From Triatoma infestans (lineage: Eukaryota > Arthropoda > Insecta > Hemiptera > Reduviidae), in assembly GCA_011037195.1 (NCBI GenBank), contig JAAEAF010006875.1, forward strand, positions 1 through 64,000: a DNA stretch of 64,000 bases, given 5' to 3'. The notes below the pieces were generated by a model. It was given only the letters and a program-made list of their open reading frames with translations, had not been told where the DNA came from and searched no databases. This document shows, in pieces, positions 12,245 to 25,009 of the stretch; within the stretch, counting starts at the first letter, position 1; every line of letters begins with the position of its first letter. The translations under genes and the position numbers were made by a program.

Positions 12245-12278
12245 CTGATGAAGAAAATATATATATTTCCGAAACTTT
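12245..12278 (+). ncRNA. Hammerhead-like motif
   Basis: CTGATGA, then an AT-only stem (GAAAATATATATATTTC region), then GAAAC and TTT in place of the usual GTC. It follows the dispersed hammerhead pattern of the window but has a weak stem. Confidence 0.35.
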
Positions 12279-12527
12279 GGCAAAGAATGTGAAGTTCTTA
12301 ACCCATCCAGCCTAACCAAAATCCCCCTCCCCCCAAAAAGAAGCATACTGTATTGTAATATAATCAATAGTTGCTAAATTCTGCATCAATTTATTTCATT
12401 TATATCAACGTTTAATTGAAAGGAAACCATTGATGCAGTTTTCTACATAATCTTCTTTATTGCTATACAAGAGGAAGTAATGCGATAGTGGTGAAATTTT
12501 AGAGAATTGAGTTGTCATTGGGTGGAT

Positions 12528-12531
<4 letters not shown>

Positions 12532-12560
<29 letters not shown>

Positions 12561-12617
12561 TTCGAGGTTCCTGTTTATGCAATAATTTGTTTTTAGCTAG
12601 TGTTTTGCATAGTTGAA

Positions 12618-12652
<35 letters not shown>
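12532..12652. repeat. (AT)n and (GT)n microsatellites
   Basis: An AT dinucleotide run at about 12533-12560 and a GT run at about 12622-12650. Confidence 0.9.
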
Positions 12653-12657
<5 letters not shown>

Positions 12658-12679
12658 AAGAAAATTGTCTCAAAATAAC

Positions 12680-12860
12680 AAACTCGGAAGAAACTGAAAC
12701 TTTATATTCTATTTAGGTATCACCGGTGCTTCGGATAAGTATTTTCTGATAAAATGCATCAAACGGATGTGCGATTTTCTGAAAGGTTTTTTCAATTTTG
12801 TTTGCGGTTTTCTTGACAATATTCAATGATTGTCTTTAAACTTTGCTTACTAATTCACAG
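12680..12860 (+). repeat. Family A dispersed repeat, copy
   Basis: Has 'tttaggtatcaccggtgctt', 'aaacggatgtgcgattttctg' and 'gattgtctttaaactttgc' in the family A order. Confidence 0.55.
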
Positions 12861-13324
12861 ATATATAACTTGTGAATTATTATTTGAAGAATATTTCCAG
12901 AAAAATGAACATTTTATACGGTTAAAGCTTTTTTACAAATTTTGGGAATAATTTACGTTTCTGCGACCTATGTAACATTAAGGTTAATCGAAAATATTGC
13001 CAGTTTCTCAAATTTGAAAATAGATCAGAATATTAACTGCATATATGGTAAATCTATCACTATTATTAGAAACATTATAGTACAAAATTTTTATTTATTT
13101 GAAAAACAACATGCAGAACCGCCGCGAGTTGTGTGCAAGTTGTGCATCGCACAAAGGCGCCTGATCTAGCGGAAGGTGCCATGACTCCGAGATAAGTAAT
13201 AGCACTTTTTTGTCATTGTAATTTTTTTTTTAATTATTATTATTATTGTTGTGTATAAGTAATAGAGATGATAGAAGAAAATGTACATACCAAACGAGAG
13301 GGGTAGTTACCCAGTGGTTGAACT

Positions 13325-13450
13325 CTGCAAAAAGAACTTCATTCACTAGATTAACTCGCGAGCATGTCACGAGGCTATTGTCGCTTTAGACGTCTAGAAA
13401 GATATTCGCGGAGAGTTTGGGAAGAGAAGCGACGAACAAGAGGTGGTTAT
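13325..13450 (+). repeat. Family C dispersed repeat, copy 1
   Basis: 'gagcatgtcacgaggctattgtcgctttagacgtc' and the following 'gggaagagaagcgac' recur in diverged form at 29830-29920 (there 'gagcaagtcacaaggttattggcgcttcagacg'). Confidence 0.5.
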
Positions 13451-13611
13451 AGTGGGTGTAGTTAAGTTGCTCTGGAATTACTTATATCAGAGTGTGGTTA
13501 AGTCGGAAGGAATTATTGAAGTTATATGCTCTTTTAGGTTTCCGCGGCTATTTTCATGAACAAAAACTTGATTTTGCGGGTTGAAACTACGCCAGTTGTT
13601 TGTTAGAAAAC

Positions 13612-13647
13612 CGACGTTTCGTCCATGTTGCAATGAGCCTCTTCAGG
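13612..13647 (-). ncRNA. Hammerhead-like motif
   Basis: On the minus strand: CTGAAGA, a GGCTC-start stem region with a long loop, GAAA, CG and the GTC triplet, with CC before and GG after able to start helix I. This is a good core match with an irregular stem II. Confidence 0.45.
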
Positions 13648-14539
13648 GACGTTATACCTTGAAAGAATAAGGCAATGATCCTTGGTAGAGAAGGTTAAGA
13701 GAAGAGATATGTAAAAAAAGTGTTTAGATTTCTGAATCACTCAATTATAATTGAATATGGCGCGATTGTAAATATTTAAATTAGAGAGTACTACATGTTT
13801 ACTTCTTCCCCTTGTAAAAGGAAAGTTGCGACCGTCACAAATTTTCCAAATGGAGTTTTCAGAAGAAATATGTGTCTCGAAGTCTCCTGAAAACAAAAAT
13901 TTTTTTGCATGTGGTGTGTGCGCGTGCGCATGTATTGTGTGAGTGACGTTTGATGGGAGAGAATCTTAACAACTAACAAAGCACAACTTGATATTCCGTT
14001 TAGGTATTACCAAATCCATCAATTGAATGCAATGATGGCCATTATTCAAACTTAACATGTCACATAGGACTTCAAAACATTGATTTCCTGTGAAAACTCA
14101 ATTTCTAAACTTTGTCACGATCGCGTTACTTCCTGTTACTGAACGCGATGGTAATGAGAGAAAGCACAAAGTCTTTTCAACCACAAGACCCGCTATATTT
14201 ATCATGTAATTACTATCACAAAGTTCAGCCATGGTAATAAAATAAGACATTTACAGTCCAACTGCACCAACTGTAATAGTACAAAGTAATTTAAATCCGA
14301 ACGCAAATTACAAAAGAAACAGCTGGCAATAATAAAAGAAACTTTATTATTAACAATAATTTAGTGCCCATTTAATGTAGTTTATTTTCTTGTTATAACC
14401 CCATCGATAGCAGTTTCTTTTATTATGGGTTTCATCAGATTTATAGTTTTAAAAAGGATAAACTAGCTAAAGCAATTAAAGTTTTATTATGCAATATTTT
14501 AATTTGGATTCATGTAGTTTTTAAATTTGTTTTACATAC

Positions 14540-15890
14540 TAGGACAAGGTGAACAGTTCTCGGCCTTGCCCATAGATAGCAGTGCTATAAATGAAATTAA
14601 TGTTTTGTTATGTTGGCATACTTGTTGCAAAAGTAAGTACCAAATATGAATTTGATCAGACAAATAGTTTGTTTTATACGGTTGTTTAAAGTAAGCGTGT
14701 TTTGTGTGTATTTGACAAAATGAATAAACTTGAATACCGTTGGATGATTTATCACCAACAGAAATTCATCCAAAGTTGGTGAAAGTGTGCAAGGAGTCTG
14801 CACCTTCGTTATCAACAGTAAACAAATAGGCAGCCGAGTTTAAACGTGGTCGTACATCGATTGAAGTTGATCCACGTGAAGGACGGCCAAAAACTGCAAT
14901 TACCAATGAAAATATCGAGAACATACATAATATGGTTCTAGATGATCGACGATTAAAGATGTATGAAATAGCTGTAGGCATCTCAGAAGAAAGGGTACGA
15001 TACATTTTATACGAAGAACATAGTATGAAAAAGCTTTGTGCAAGATAGGTGCGCATTTGTTACATGTTGATCACAAACAAATGAGGGATTGAGTTTCTCA
15101 GCAATGTTTGTGCCGTTTTAAGAAGAATCTAACAGATTTTCTGCGCCGATTTGTAACGATGGATGCATCGTGGGTACACCACTTTACACCTGACTCATAA
15201 CAACAATCCAAGCAGTGGGTAGACGCCGGTGGTTCTGCAAAGCCATTTGCACCGGAAAGCAAAGACATTTGAATGAGCTGGAAAGATTGTGGCCAGAGCT
15301 TCAAAGGGATTCTTTTAATTTTTTATTTTAATTTACGCGCCTCAACATCATTTGCGTCCGGAGCCTTCTCAGGGCACTGCCGGCCTTTGGAAATGTTCTT
15401 TCGTTACAAACAACACAACCAAAGCGTCAAACAATTAATGTGGATTACTACGCACTTCCTCTTGACAGCTAGATGAAAAAATAGAGAGAAAAGGCCTGGT
15501 TTGCAAAAGATAAAGTCCTCTTTAACTAGGGCAATGCACCCGTCCACAAAGGCGCTTTGGCAATGGGGAAATTGAGGTATTTGGAGGATGAATTGTTAGA
15601 ACATCCTTCCTATTCGCGAGATTTGGCTCCCTCTGACTTTCATTTATTCCCACACCTTAAGAAATTTGTGGCTGGAAAGCGTTTTCGTCAAATGAAGAGG
15701 TGATAGCAGCGGTAAATGGGTATTTTGAAGACCTTCCAGAATCTCATTCAGGGACGAAATGTAGTTATTGGAAATGCGTTGGACAAAGTGTATTGAACTA
15801 TAGTGAGACTACACTGAGAAATATATCCATTTTCAGAATAAAATAACTCATTTTCACTGTTAGGCCGAGAACTTTTCACCTTGCTCACGT
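14540..15890 (+). mobile_element. Mariner element, decayed copy 2
   Basis: The left end 'aggacaaggtgaacagttctcggcc' (about 14541-14565) matches the inverted right end at about 15863-15887. The interior reads as mariner transposase in broken frames. The N-terminal helix-turn-helix region is at 14835-15045 (GRTSIEVDPREGRP), and the C-terminal 'SNEEVIAAVNGYFEDLPES' part is at about 15690-15750. Multiple stops and a nested insertion at 15310-15405 make it dead. It is longer and less deleted than copy 1, and the two share ends and sequence. Confidence 0.85.
15310..15405 (-). repeat. LINE 3' tail inserted into mariner copy 2
   Basis: Minus-strand match to the 3' terminus at 1420-1500 (gccggcagtgccctgagaag, ggctccgg, gttgaggcgcg, then a T-rich run on the plus strand). 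It interrupts the transposase reading between 'aaagggattc' and 'agcgtcaaacaatt'. Confidence 0.6.
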
Positions 15891-15989
15891 ATATATAATA
15901 TATAAAAAAATCAACTTTTGGTGGCACAACAAACAGCCCATGAATGGCCAAAACTTTTTTATTGGGAGTTGGCCGTTGGTAAGCAAGTC

Positions 15990-16142
15990 ACTGTCCCCAG
16001 CGCCATTATTCTGACCTTCGCTACCTACTAGCCACAGCTTTCCACATTATCTCACCATGCTGAGACAACACGGTCTTTGCCCTGAACGAACTCTAAATTT
16101 TAGCACCAAAGGCGAGTGCGCTCGACACTAGACCAACATCTG
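15990..16142 (-). repeat. tRNA-derived SINE fragment
   Basis: On the minus strand, a box A-like TTGGTCTAGTGTCG (16123-16136) is followed by a box B-like GAGTTCGTTC (16081-16094 region) at tRNA spacing. No cloverleaf closes, so it is a SINE head rather than a tRNA gene. Confidence 0.55.
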
Positions 16143-17219
16143 GGGCTGTTTCATTAACGTTTTAACAAATAGAATCAAAATATAGGTTCTATGTTTAAGG
16201 TTCAACCAAACCATGTTGAATTAAATGCAAACAAGACAATTATTATTAGATCATTGTCGTTTTATGTGTCATCTATTTAATATTTACTAAATAAATTTAT
16301 AAATTTGTATTTATTTATATTTATTTAAATATAATGACGTACTTGATAAGTTTTTATGTTTGATCTTATTTCAAAATGTTTGTCTGTTATCTGAATAAGT
16401 TCCATTAGACCCAAAAACGATTCGATAGTAATTTAATAGTATTTGGCTGAATTATAACGTAGTTATAGATAGACAAATTACTGAATTTTGTGACAGTACA
16501 CATTACAGGGGTTCTACACATTATTAGCACAAATTTACACATATATAAAAAAAATATCGGATTTTTCATGAAAAAGTCAAATATTGAAAATGGCAGATTA
16601 ATTAAAGCAAAATATCATGTATCTTCCATGAGAAATATTTTGCATCACAATTGGATTCCAATTATAGAAATATCGTGTACCACATCATTTCGTACAAAGA
16701 CGTTCAACTGATAAGAATTTTAATGATATAGGAAACTGCACGATACCCAAAGTTTAATTGATAAAAAAAGCACACAACCTTACAAATTTCATTCACGATT
16801 GTCTTAACTACAACAAACACCCAAACCGACCAATTTATCAATCATGTGATTTCTTTAATTGAAACCAATATTTATTATTTTTTAATGCCATCTTGCCTCC
16901 TCTGGCGATTCCAACTTTTCTAATCCCATATATTACATTTACACAAACAAATATAACAACAATCATACCCTACTGCAATTATTGTTTGAGAAGGAGTTCG
17001 GCTATTTTCGTAGGCGTTCGGCTTTCATCGTGGTCGTTACATTTTTCACGAAATCACCCACCCATAAAATGAATATATTATAAAAAATATAATTTATCAA
17101 CATAGGACATATGTTTTATTTTATTTTTTCAAGGAAAACGAGATGTTTAGCGACAGCTTTTAAAGCATTAGTTTTTACGGTAATGGTAGCACTTTCCGCA
17201 AATTAATACTTAGGATTTA

Positions 17220-17760
17220 CTGAGCAAGACTGTAAGGAGAGTGTGTTAGAGAGAAGAGACCGAGAGAAGAGTGATGGTGTGATGATGTTGGCAGCATGTT
17301 GTAGATATTGGTAGCGTTGGCTAATGTGAGTCCCTTGAAGAGAGAAGTGGCTACTGAGAATTGTTGCTTACTGTAATAGCTGAACGCTTGGTGAAAACTC
17401 TCTGGTCTCCAAAATTACTTTGACAAAGAGAGAGTTAAGACAAATGATGCTTGTTTCAAGCTGTTGGAATAACTCTTTAAGGATTGTGTTTTAGGCTTTC
17501 CTTGAATACGTATACTTCTTCACGTTTTGATTTATCTCTTCAAAATTGATCTTGCGACGTTTTATCCCTTCAAATTTGATTTTGCAACTTGATAAAGTCC
17601 TCAGATTGCTGGCATTTTATCCGAATTCTCTTAGCTAGAGCTTCCAGGAGGAAGTTTGAGCTGTCATTTAAGCTGTATTCAATTCGTCCGTACAGTGGGA
17701 GGGTCACGATGCTAGTGATTGACCCGTATTGACAACTTGCAGGACCATGCTTGTGTGAGC
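17220..17760 (+). repeat. Family B dispersed repeat, copy
   Basis: Shares 'tggtagcgttggcta' and adjoining gaga-rich sequence with 8050-8720, plus 'aattcgtccgtac' as at 8515. Confidence 0.45.
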
Positions 17761-17799
17761 GATGTAACTCAACCAAGAATTGATTCCACTGCATTGTCA

Positions 17800-17925
17800 A
17801 TGATCTGAAAAGAAATGTTACCGGACAGAAAAGTTGAAAAACATTTAAGATATTCTCTATGGTTACCTGTTTCATTTTTTTTAGGTCATCAATTTCAGGC
17901 GTTCAACGATCGTCAGGAAGTCTTC
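17800..17925 (-). repeat. Penelope-like/hammerhead repeat, diverged copy
   Basis: Shares the order 'attctctatggttacctgtttcatt...ggtcatc' with the fold-back element arms. On the minus strand 17885-17917 reads CTGACGA, a stem region, then GAAA, a decayed hammerhead core. Confidence 0.4.
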
Positions 17926-18419
17926 GATAAGTAGTGTGTATCCCCCAGACCCAAAATGGAAAGCGAGCATACATATCACATGACACAGCATGCTTTGCAA
18001 TATGCAGTGAGTCTATGATGTCAACCTTAGTTTTTCAAGGTATCCTAAGAAAAGGAAGAATATCCAAAATCAATATTGATGAGTGTTGGATTCATTTCAG
18101 AATTTCAAAAATTCTTGTTTGAAATTGAATTTTTACAGGAAAACATGTTTTAAGAATCGAAAAATGAGTTTTTGCAATATGAGGGATAAAATGTTACAGA
18201 TTTGGTTGATGGATTATAATTGAAACTGTTATCTCGAATCCAATAGTTGCACCTATACCGAAAGTATTTGCGCTTAGTGAAAGTAAAAAAAGAAAAAACG
18301 GTGGATGATCAGTACGAGTTGAGAGCACCATAACTTGTAGAGAAGATGCGGAGAAGGGGTTCACGAAAAAATACACTACTATTATTTAAATTTATGGAGC
18401 AGATTATAGTTTAAAGGAA

Positions 18420-18460
18420 AGGAATAAAAAGGCAAATAATAATAATAATAAGAAACTCTA
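18420..18460 (+). repeat. (AAT)n microsatellite
   Basis: A short AAT trinucleotide run. Confidence 0.7.
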
Positions 18461-19094
18461 GTTACTTCGAATAATGACAGTTATTTATTTAGAATTGTGG
18501 TCAAGTGTGGAGAAAGAGTCTGTACCTGAAGACCCCCCCGCCATACCAATTATCTATCGAGCTACTCAACTTTCAATGGAGAGAAATTCTCCTATAACTG
18601 ATATAACCATCCTGTCTCGTTGGACAAACCTTTTGAAAGGTCTATTGTGGATAAAAGCGATTATCTAACAACACAGACAGTTTCGAACTTTACACAATAC
18701 AACAGGCTATTTTTAGTAGTGTGTGTGTGTGTATATGTATGTTTTGTTGCGCGTGTATGTTTAAATTGCAAGATATTGTGTGATAGGATTACTTCAATAG
18801 AAAATCTAGCGATGATAATGCCATAAACTGAGTTATTTCATTACTTCAATAGTTATTTCACAGCCTTGTCATTTAATAATACTCTCTGATCGTTATACCA
18901 TAGTATAATAATATACTTGATTGTCTTCATAATAACATTTTTAATTTGCAAATTACCGTTTTTTCAAAATGATATTCAAATGGTCAGGCCTTAAAATTAC
19001 AATGGCTATGGCCAGAGGTGTTTTTAAAGAAAAAGAATTCTTTGTTGCTCTACATAACTTCCCCACATATATACAACCAACAAGTGTGAGTGTA

Positions 19095-19265
19095 ACAGAA
19101 ACATTAAGTTGAAGTGAGCTCTCTACACGAACTTAGTGAATTTACTCTGACGATGGGTGAAAATCTGAAACTGGCCAGGAAAACTATAAATATGCATGCT
19201 ACAACGATAAAATACCAGATGTTATCCAGCATTGTGGATCCATCCACATATTCACAGTGCTTTAA
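19095..19265 (+). repeat. Penelope-like/hammerhead repeat copy
   Basis: Contains 'ctctgacgatgggtgaaaat...gaaactggcc' (hammerhead-like, 19147-19176) followed by 'atgcatgctacaacgataaaataccaga...ccagcattgtggat'. The same order is found inverted at 25165-25245 and 26880-26990. It ends near the family A block at 19270. Confidence 0.5.
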
Positions 19266-19559
19266 GAGAACGTTGTGTGAGTGTATCAAACCAGATTATT
19301 TTTTTTATGCCCAAAAAAAATCTTCATCCTATTCACCAGAAAATATTTATATACAATTTGGAATATATAATTTTCTCCAGAGGAAATAATGTGATCGTGT
19401 AAGTTTTCACGAGAAAACATCTTTTTCAGAAGACGAAAAAATATATCTGATGAATCTTGGCATGAGTTAGTAACGTACAGATGGCATCATAAGAACTAAC
19501 CATGTAACATAAAGATTTGGATTAAGAAATTAATTTCGGTTTTTAATAATATTTTTTTT

Positions 19560-19705
19560 TTAGTTTTTTTGCGATTTCTCAAAAGAGCTCCAACGATTTT
19601 CTTAAAGTTTGCAAACTAACTACCCACTAAAAGGCCTTATTTGAAACATTTTTCTAGGAAAATTGATTTTAAGTGGGAGCGTTAAGCATTGCAACATCAT
19701 GCTTT
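19560..19705 (+). repeat. Family A dispersed repeat, copy
   Basis: Has 'ctccaacgattttcttaaag', 'atttgaaacatttttctagg' and 'aaattgattttaagtggg' in order. Confidence 0.6.
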
Positions 19706-19719
19706 TCTCTAATGAACCA

Positions 19720-21500
19720 GTGATCTAACTGTACATACATATAAAGAGATATGCCCTGACTGACTGACTAATTCATCATATGATAAACCTTCAAATTGTG
19801 TCCCATCAGAATAGAAATTGGATAGCCATTGCTTTATGAATCACGGCATCCTTGTGGGAATCCAGCCTAATAACACAAACACTGAACTCTCCTAAAACAC
19901 ACAACACATATATATACGTACTATAAAAGCACAAAAGCTATTATTGATGTATACGTTTGATTTAACGTCACCGTATTGACAGATCTGCTAGTAAACCTTA
20001 TCTCCATCTGTATTATATTTCTACACATCTATAGACGGCTACATTCAAAGTACAATCACAGTATTCCAAAGAGCTATAATAGATACAATAGAATTAGTAG
20101 GTCGCCGTAGATTTGGATTTGTAGCTCCCGCTCACTATATACATCTAACATCTAACTATATAAATGTAACTAGGAATTATATCAGAACCTTTTAGCCTGG
20201 CCCTTTAAATTGCTATGGTGGTGAGAGGTCAATTAGATGAATTACTAAGGTTTCTATTCGACTATTCGCTGGACTATGTATTCAATTAATCACTCCACTC
20301 CATTTAGTCTAGTCCAACTGTATACACTAGTAAGGTAAATGTGCAGTCTATAACTCGGCTCTTATCCCGCCTTTTAATTTGCCCTACATCAATCTTTGGC
20401 CTGATATATGGTGTTACATTTCTAAGACTCATGAGCGTCTACTTTCTTGTTATTCTAATCTATAAATTCAAATATTTCAGTCTTTCATTTAATCCTGCTC
20501 TTTAAGTATTGCAATCGTCTCTTAGTTTATATTTCTTGTTCTTCAGATACTGACTAAATCTTGTAAATAACAAACCACAATTGTTTAAAAATAAAAAATC
20601 CCCAACATTTTCTTACATCAATTAATCAGTGCTCAGAATAATTCGGAAAAGGCACATATCGTAGCTTTCCAATTTTGTTTAAGTGAAGTTTTCCTTTCTA
20701 CAAAAACAGGGACATCACAAGAAGGGTTAAGTAAAAAACAAAAAAACAAAAAAAGATGTCATATACTGCGCCAACAAATTCTTGTAAGAAAATTGTATTT
20801 TCACTAAAGAGAGAACGAGACTATTACTTCAAGAGCAAAAAGGAAAAGTGAAAAGGAAAAGAGAATAGCAAGTGAGTAGAAAAGGAAAGATAGACTCTAG
20901 TAGAAAACCTTTTACTCGATATTTTGTGTGTGTGTGTGTGTGTATGTTGTGTTGAAACGATTTGATATTTCAGTGTGTGAACTTACTATTCTTGTATCAC
21001 TACTACTACAAGTATTTGTGCTACAATACTGCCTGAGTCCTGCTGTATACATGTCAGTACATACACTATACAGTCAATGTAGAGAAGCTTGACCACACAG
21101 TAAACACAGTCAAAGTTATGGTTTACGATTTTCGTGTTTGCAGTTTTACGATTATTACAACATCTATCAAAGGCTAAGCAATAAATTATATTACTAAAAC
21201 ATTTATCTGGGGAAAATAATTCTCTTTGGTTCTTATCACTATGATACTTATCATAAAATTTAGTGCTTGTACCAAAATTTACTACCGATTTAAATGTTTA
21301 TTTAGTGAAATAAAGTTATTTTGTTGATAAGTTGGCCGTGCAGTATGTTTTGATGCAGAAGAAGTTCCTGATGTTGATGATTGGCTTATTTATAATGATA
21401 AATGTTGTGTAGTAATGGGCAGAGTCATTCGTGATCATGTAGAAAATTGAACTTACTGCAGCAATGTTACTCTACATGCCTACTTACCCCATGACACTAC
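19720..21500. other. No gene seen
   Basis: AT-rich, with a (GT)n run near 20925-20945. No recognisable domain or RNA. Confidence 0.5.
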
Positions 21501-21519
21501 GGTCCTATAAGAATCTGGA

Positions 21520-22130
21520 CCTCATCTTTTCATTGGCTCTGTCCTCAATCCTCTGACACCCAGTTGCCTCAAAGTATCCTCGACATCTCTCCCCTTTGCC
21601 CCTTCTACGTCTTCCAGTCTGTATAACAGAATAACAATAGTTTCTTTGAGATCCTTTGATCTGACATCTTTTCGACATGTCCCACCCACTTCAAGCACTT
21701 CAAACAGCTGCCGCCACACAAAGTTCCTGGAACATTTTTTGTAATTCTTCATTCTCATTTTCCAAATATTCTTCTGAGTACTTTCCTCTCCCATATGTTA
21801 AGGATTCTCTCGATTTCTTTCGTCAGTCCCAGGTTTCACTACTGGCCTTACATTTGTCTTATATATCAGGACCTTAGCTCTGTTTGTTAAAACTTTAAAT
21901 TTTAAAGGTTTTTGGAGGGCAAAGAAGCATTTGTTGCTGGAGCTTTCTCCCATAGCATTTAATTACTTTCTGCGATTAATGCTTCCAAATACTTAAATTG
22001 GCTCACCATCCAGACGGTAAACTCTCCAACTCTCCATATCTTTTCAGTTCTTCCTAGGTTCCTTGAAGTCTTCATATACATTGCTTTTTCTGAATTAATT
22101 TGCTAGGACTCCAACTTCTTATGGCAGCTC
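21520..22130 (-). pseudogene. RTE-like LINE reverse transcriptase C-terminal remnant
   Basis: Minus-strand frames give YMKTSRNLGRT and FTVWMVSQFKYLEALIAES (about 21960-22090), the thumb-side 'F.V...F.YLG.ii' pattern of RTE-type LINEs. Further on come KVLIYKTNVRPVVKPGT (about 21840-21890) and a decayed C-terminus with GRDVEDTLRQLG (21560-21600). Frames change several times. Function is lost, and assignment to the RTE clade rests on motif order only. Confidence 0.55.
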
Positions 22131-22529
22131 TTCCTTCAACTTAATATTCAATACCAGGTATTTCCACCGAAACTTAACATTTCGGCATCTATTGTATCAA
22201 AACCAGGTGACCTCTAATTCTTAAGTGATTAAACCACTTGTTGGATTCTTCACAATCTGGAGGTTCAATATCGTCTTCGGTTTCCAGATCTCTCATTCTC
22301 TAGAAGCTTCTATTCCTGAATTTTCTTTTTCCAAGATATTTTTATTACACATATACAAGATATAAGCAGATTCACACGTACACAACACACTTACTCGTAC
22401 AGACTATTCACCAAAAACAATTTCTTCGTATTTAGCGATCTCAAAACTTTATTTTGCGAAAAATCAATTTCGAACATTCGACACGATCGCAATTCTTTCT
22501 CTTACAGCGGTTAGAGAAAATAATTTATG

Positions 22530-22552
22530 AAATCTAAAAAAAAAAAAAAAAA
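22530..22552. repeat. Poly-A run
   Basis: An A homopolymer of about 18 bases near 22537-22553, likely a retroelement tail or simple repeat. Confidence 0.6.
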
Positions 22553-23172
22553 AAGATACAGTTAGTAAGTAATAATAATTTCATAATAAATGAAAGTTTG
22601 AAAATTTCTAAATTTAATTTTCATATTTGTTAGTTGAATATGGCTAAAATTAGGCGGCTATAACATGCACGTCTGTCTATCCCATTGCATTTTGCTACCT
22701 CTTGAAATGTCAGGTACAGGTCTATTGTTACTCCGCCATCATAATGAATAACTGATCTCATTGTAAATAGAACCAATTCCATTACAATCTACTTATCTCT
22801 CTCTCTATAAATAATTTAATACGTGTTGCTTTATTTAACATTAATTAATAAATAAACTTATATAAGTTGTTAAATTTTTTTATTTTTACATTCTCTCACT
22901 TCTGTCTGAGAAAGTATGAGAATTGATGTTAGATTTATGTAAATTGAATTTTCACCAGTAGTTTATGTTTTGAGGTTCCTACACTAAGACTGATTTTAGC
23001 TAATCGTATGTGAATAAAATATCCAGATAGATAAAAAACTTTAATATAAATATACATAATTATGTGCAATAAGTATGTACATTAACATTATAACCTTCCT
23101 ACATTGTTTATATAACGATTTCTGGGATAAGGCAGGAACAATATGCAGGGAAAAAGGGAAAAACCTGCAGCT

Positions 23173-24010
23173 TTAGGAAAATATTAAGAGAGGATGTGTT
23201 TCAATCTTCTGCGCCTGTAATATATCGAGGGATCGTAGGTTGCTACTTCGTGGTAGTCTAGATTGGAGAGGAGTTTCAGGAGTCGATTTTGGATGTAGTA
23301 ATAAACTGGGGTTACTGAAGATTTTACGTGAAAAGTAGGTCGATTTTGGTGGGTCATGGTGAGTCAATCGCAAGTCTTTGGAATTCGTTCTGGGTTATCT
23401 GAAGTTTTTTGATGTTACTATTACTAGTAAGGCTCCAGGCGGAGGAAGCGTGAAGTAATATCGGTCTGATGACGATTTTGTACAGTACGAGTTTCTTTTG
23501 TGTGGTCATTTTTCTAGAATTCACTTTGTCCTGTACGTGGGTCGTGAAGTTCAATTTGTAGTCCAGAGTTATTCCGAGTTGTTATCCAGAGGGACGTTGT
23601 TGACGTTGTTAGTGCAAGGAATCAAAATATTGTTGTGTTCAATTTGTCTGTTGATTATAGGTCTACGTGTAGTAAACAGTATGGCGTTTGTTTTGTCATG
23701 ATTTATTTTCATTTTCCATTTAGTGCAGTATTTTATCAGTTTGTCTATTGCAAATGTAAGTCTGTTAGTAATGGTGTCATGATCATGTGTACAAAGCAAC
23801 ATCATCAGCGTATAGGGCTAGGTTTATATGAGGAGTTTTGGGAAAAGGATTAATGTAGGTGATGAAGAGGACGGGTCCAGCATAGAACCTTGAGGAACAC
23901 CTGCTGTTATTGGGTTATTGGGGAGTCAGAGGAGGCCGAATGTAAAATTTTCTGTTGGCAGGTATGTGCTTAGCAGTTTAGTAAGATATAGAGGGAAGTT
24001 GTATTCAATC
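23173..24010 (-). pseudogene. Jockey-like LINE reverse transcriptase remnant
   Basis: On the minus strand, GVPQGS (about 23900) is followed by VLFITYINPFP and LYADDVAL (about 23808-23835, the catalytic YADD box). Next come LCTHDHDTITNRLTFAIDKL and MKINHDKTNAILF (23690-23800), and then KKLVLYKIVIRPILLHASSAWS (about 23440-23510). This is the order of RT domains 4-7 plus the thumb in jockey/I-type LINEs. At least two frameshifts separate the pieces, one directly after YADD. The upstream half and the endonuclease are absent here. Confidence 0.85.
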
Positions 24011-24080
24011 AGGCGGAAGAGAAGTCCAATATGCCAGACTTCCCAATATGCTGTGTGATATTAGAGAAAGGGTACTTGGG

Positions 24081-24228
24081 TAAAACTAAAAACTACCTAG
24101 TGTACGAAATTATAAAATTATTGGAAACTTTTTTATCTTTCAGCTTTCCGTGGGTCCCTGCACATATAGGAGTATCGGGAAACGAGGAAGCCATGCCAGG
24201 AAAGAAATTAGTGGTTAAATGCGGATGA
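24081..24228 (+). pseudogene. LINE RNase H domain fragment
   Basis: A plus-strand frame reads FPWVPAHIGVSGNEEA, matching the fourth-strand WVPSHxGIxGNExAD motif of the RNase H domain in I/jockey-related LINEs. The final D of the motif is lost (NEEAMPGKK). A near-identical 148-bp copy lies at 27036-27183, longer on its 3' side. Confidence 0.7.
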
Positions 24229-24299
24229 TATATCCAAAAATAGAAAAATCATCATTACAAGATGGTTCTATTATAATTATAATACTAAGTTACTTTAAA

Positions 24300-24530
24300 A
24301 ATATTGCTAGAATTTCAAATATGAACAAAATCGGTTAACCGGAAGTGCTACTTAAAAGAATACAGGTTTCTAAGTTTTTAGAATTTTCTTGAAAACAGCG
24401 CTTAAGATTTTCTTTAAACTTGAAATGCAAACTGCATATACATTGCACTGCATTTTTGTTGCAGGAAAAATTGAATTTTAGGGGTTTCTGTGGAAAATCT
24501 GTTACGTTAGATTTCAGTTATTATACTGGT
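24300..24530 (+). repeat. Family A dispersed repeat, copy
   Basis: 'aaccggaagtgctacttaa', 'aagattttctttaaacttg' and 'ggaaaaattgaattttagg' in family order. Confidence 0.6.
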
Positions 24531-25009
24531 TTGATGCAGGCTTTGTCATTTGGGACTACAATGCAATACGACATTTAAGGCCGTCCAGTACTGGGCACCA
24601 ATACGTACTACCCTTCCCCATAAAGGGAATGTGTCAAATAGAATAATAGTAATTGCAGTAAGAGAAAATAATGTGAGTGTTTCTCGCCATCATTTTTTTC
24701 TTACTTCCTGAGAAAGAGAAACTGGCATACGGTATGCTAGGTATACAAATTTGGACAGAATTTCAAACTGTAATTTCTATGCAAAATGACTCCATCAGTG
24801 TTGGGTGGTGGTAACTTAGTAGTGTATAACTTTCTCTTACTGAGACGGTCGTGCTGAGGGGCGATCGTGCAAGATTTTCAAAACGGAAGTAATATTTTGA
24901 AGTAATATTCAATAAGAACCATTGAATGATGTGTTTTTATATGTCTGAACAAAATACGACTCAAAAACGAAAAATCACATGAATTTGAAATTGACCACCA
25001 AGCCGTATG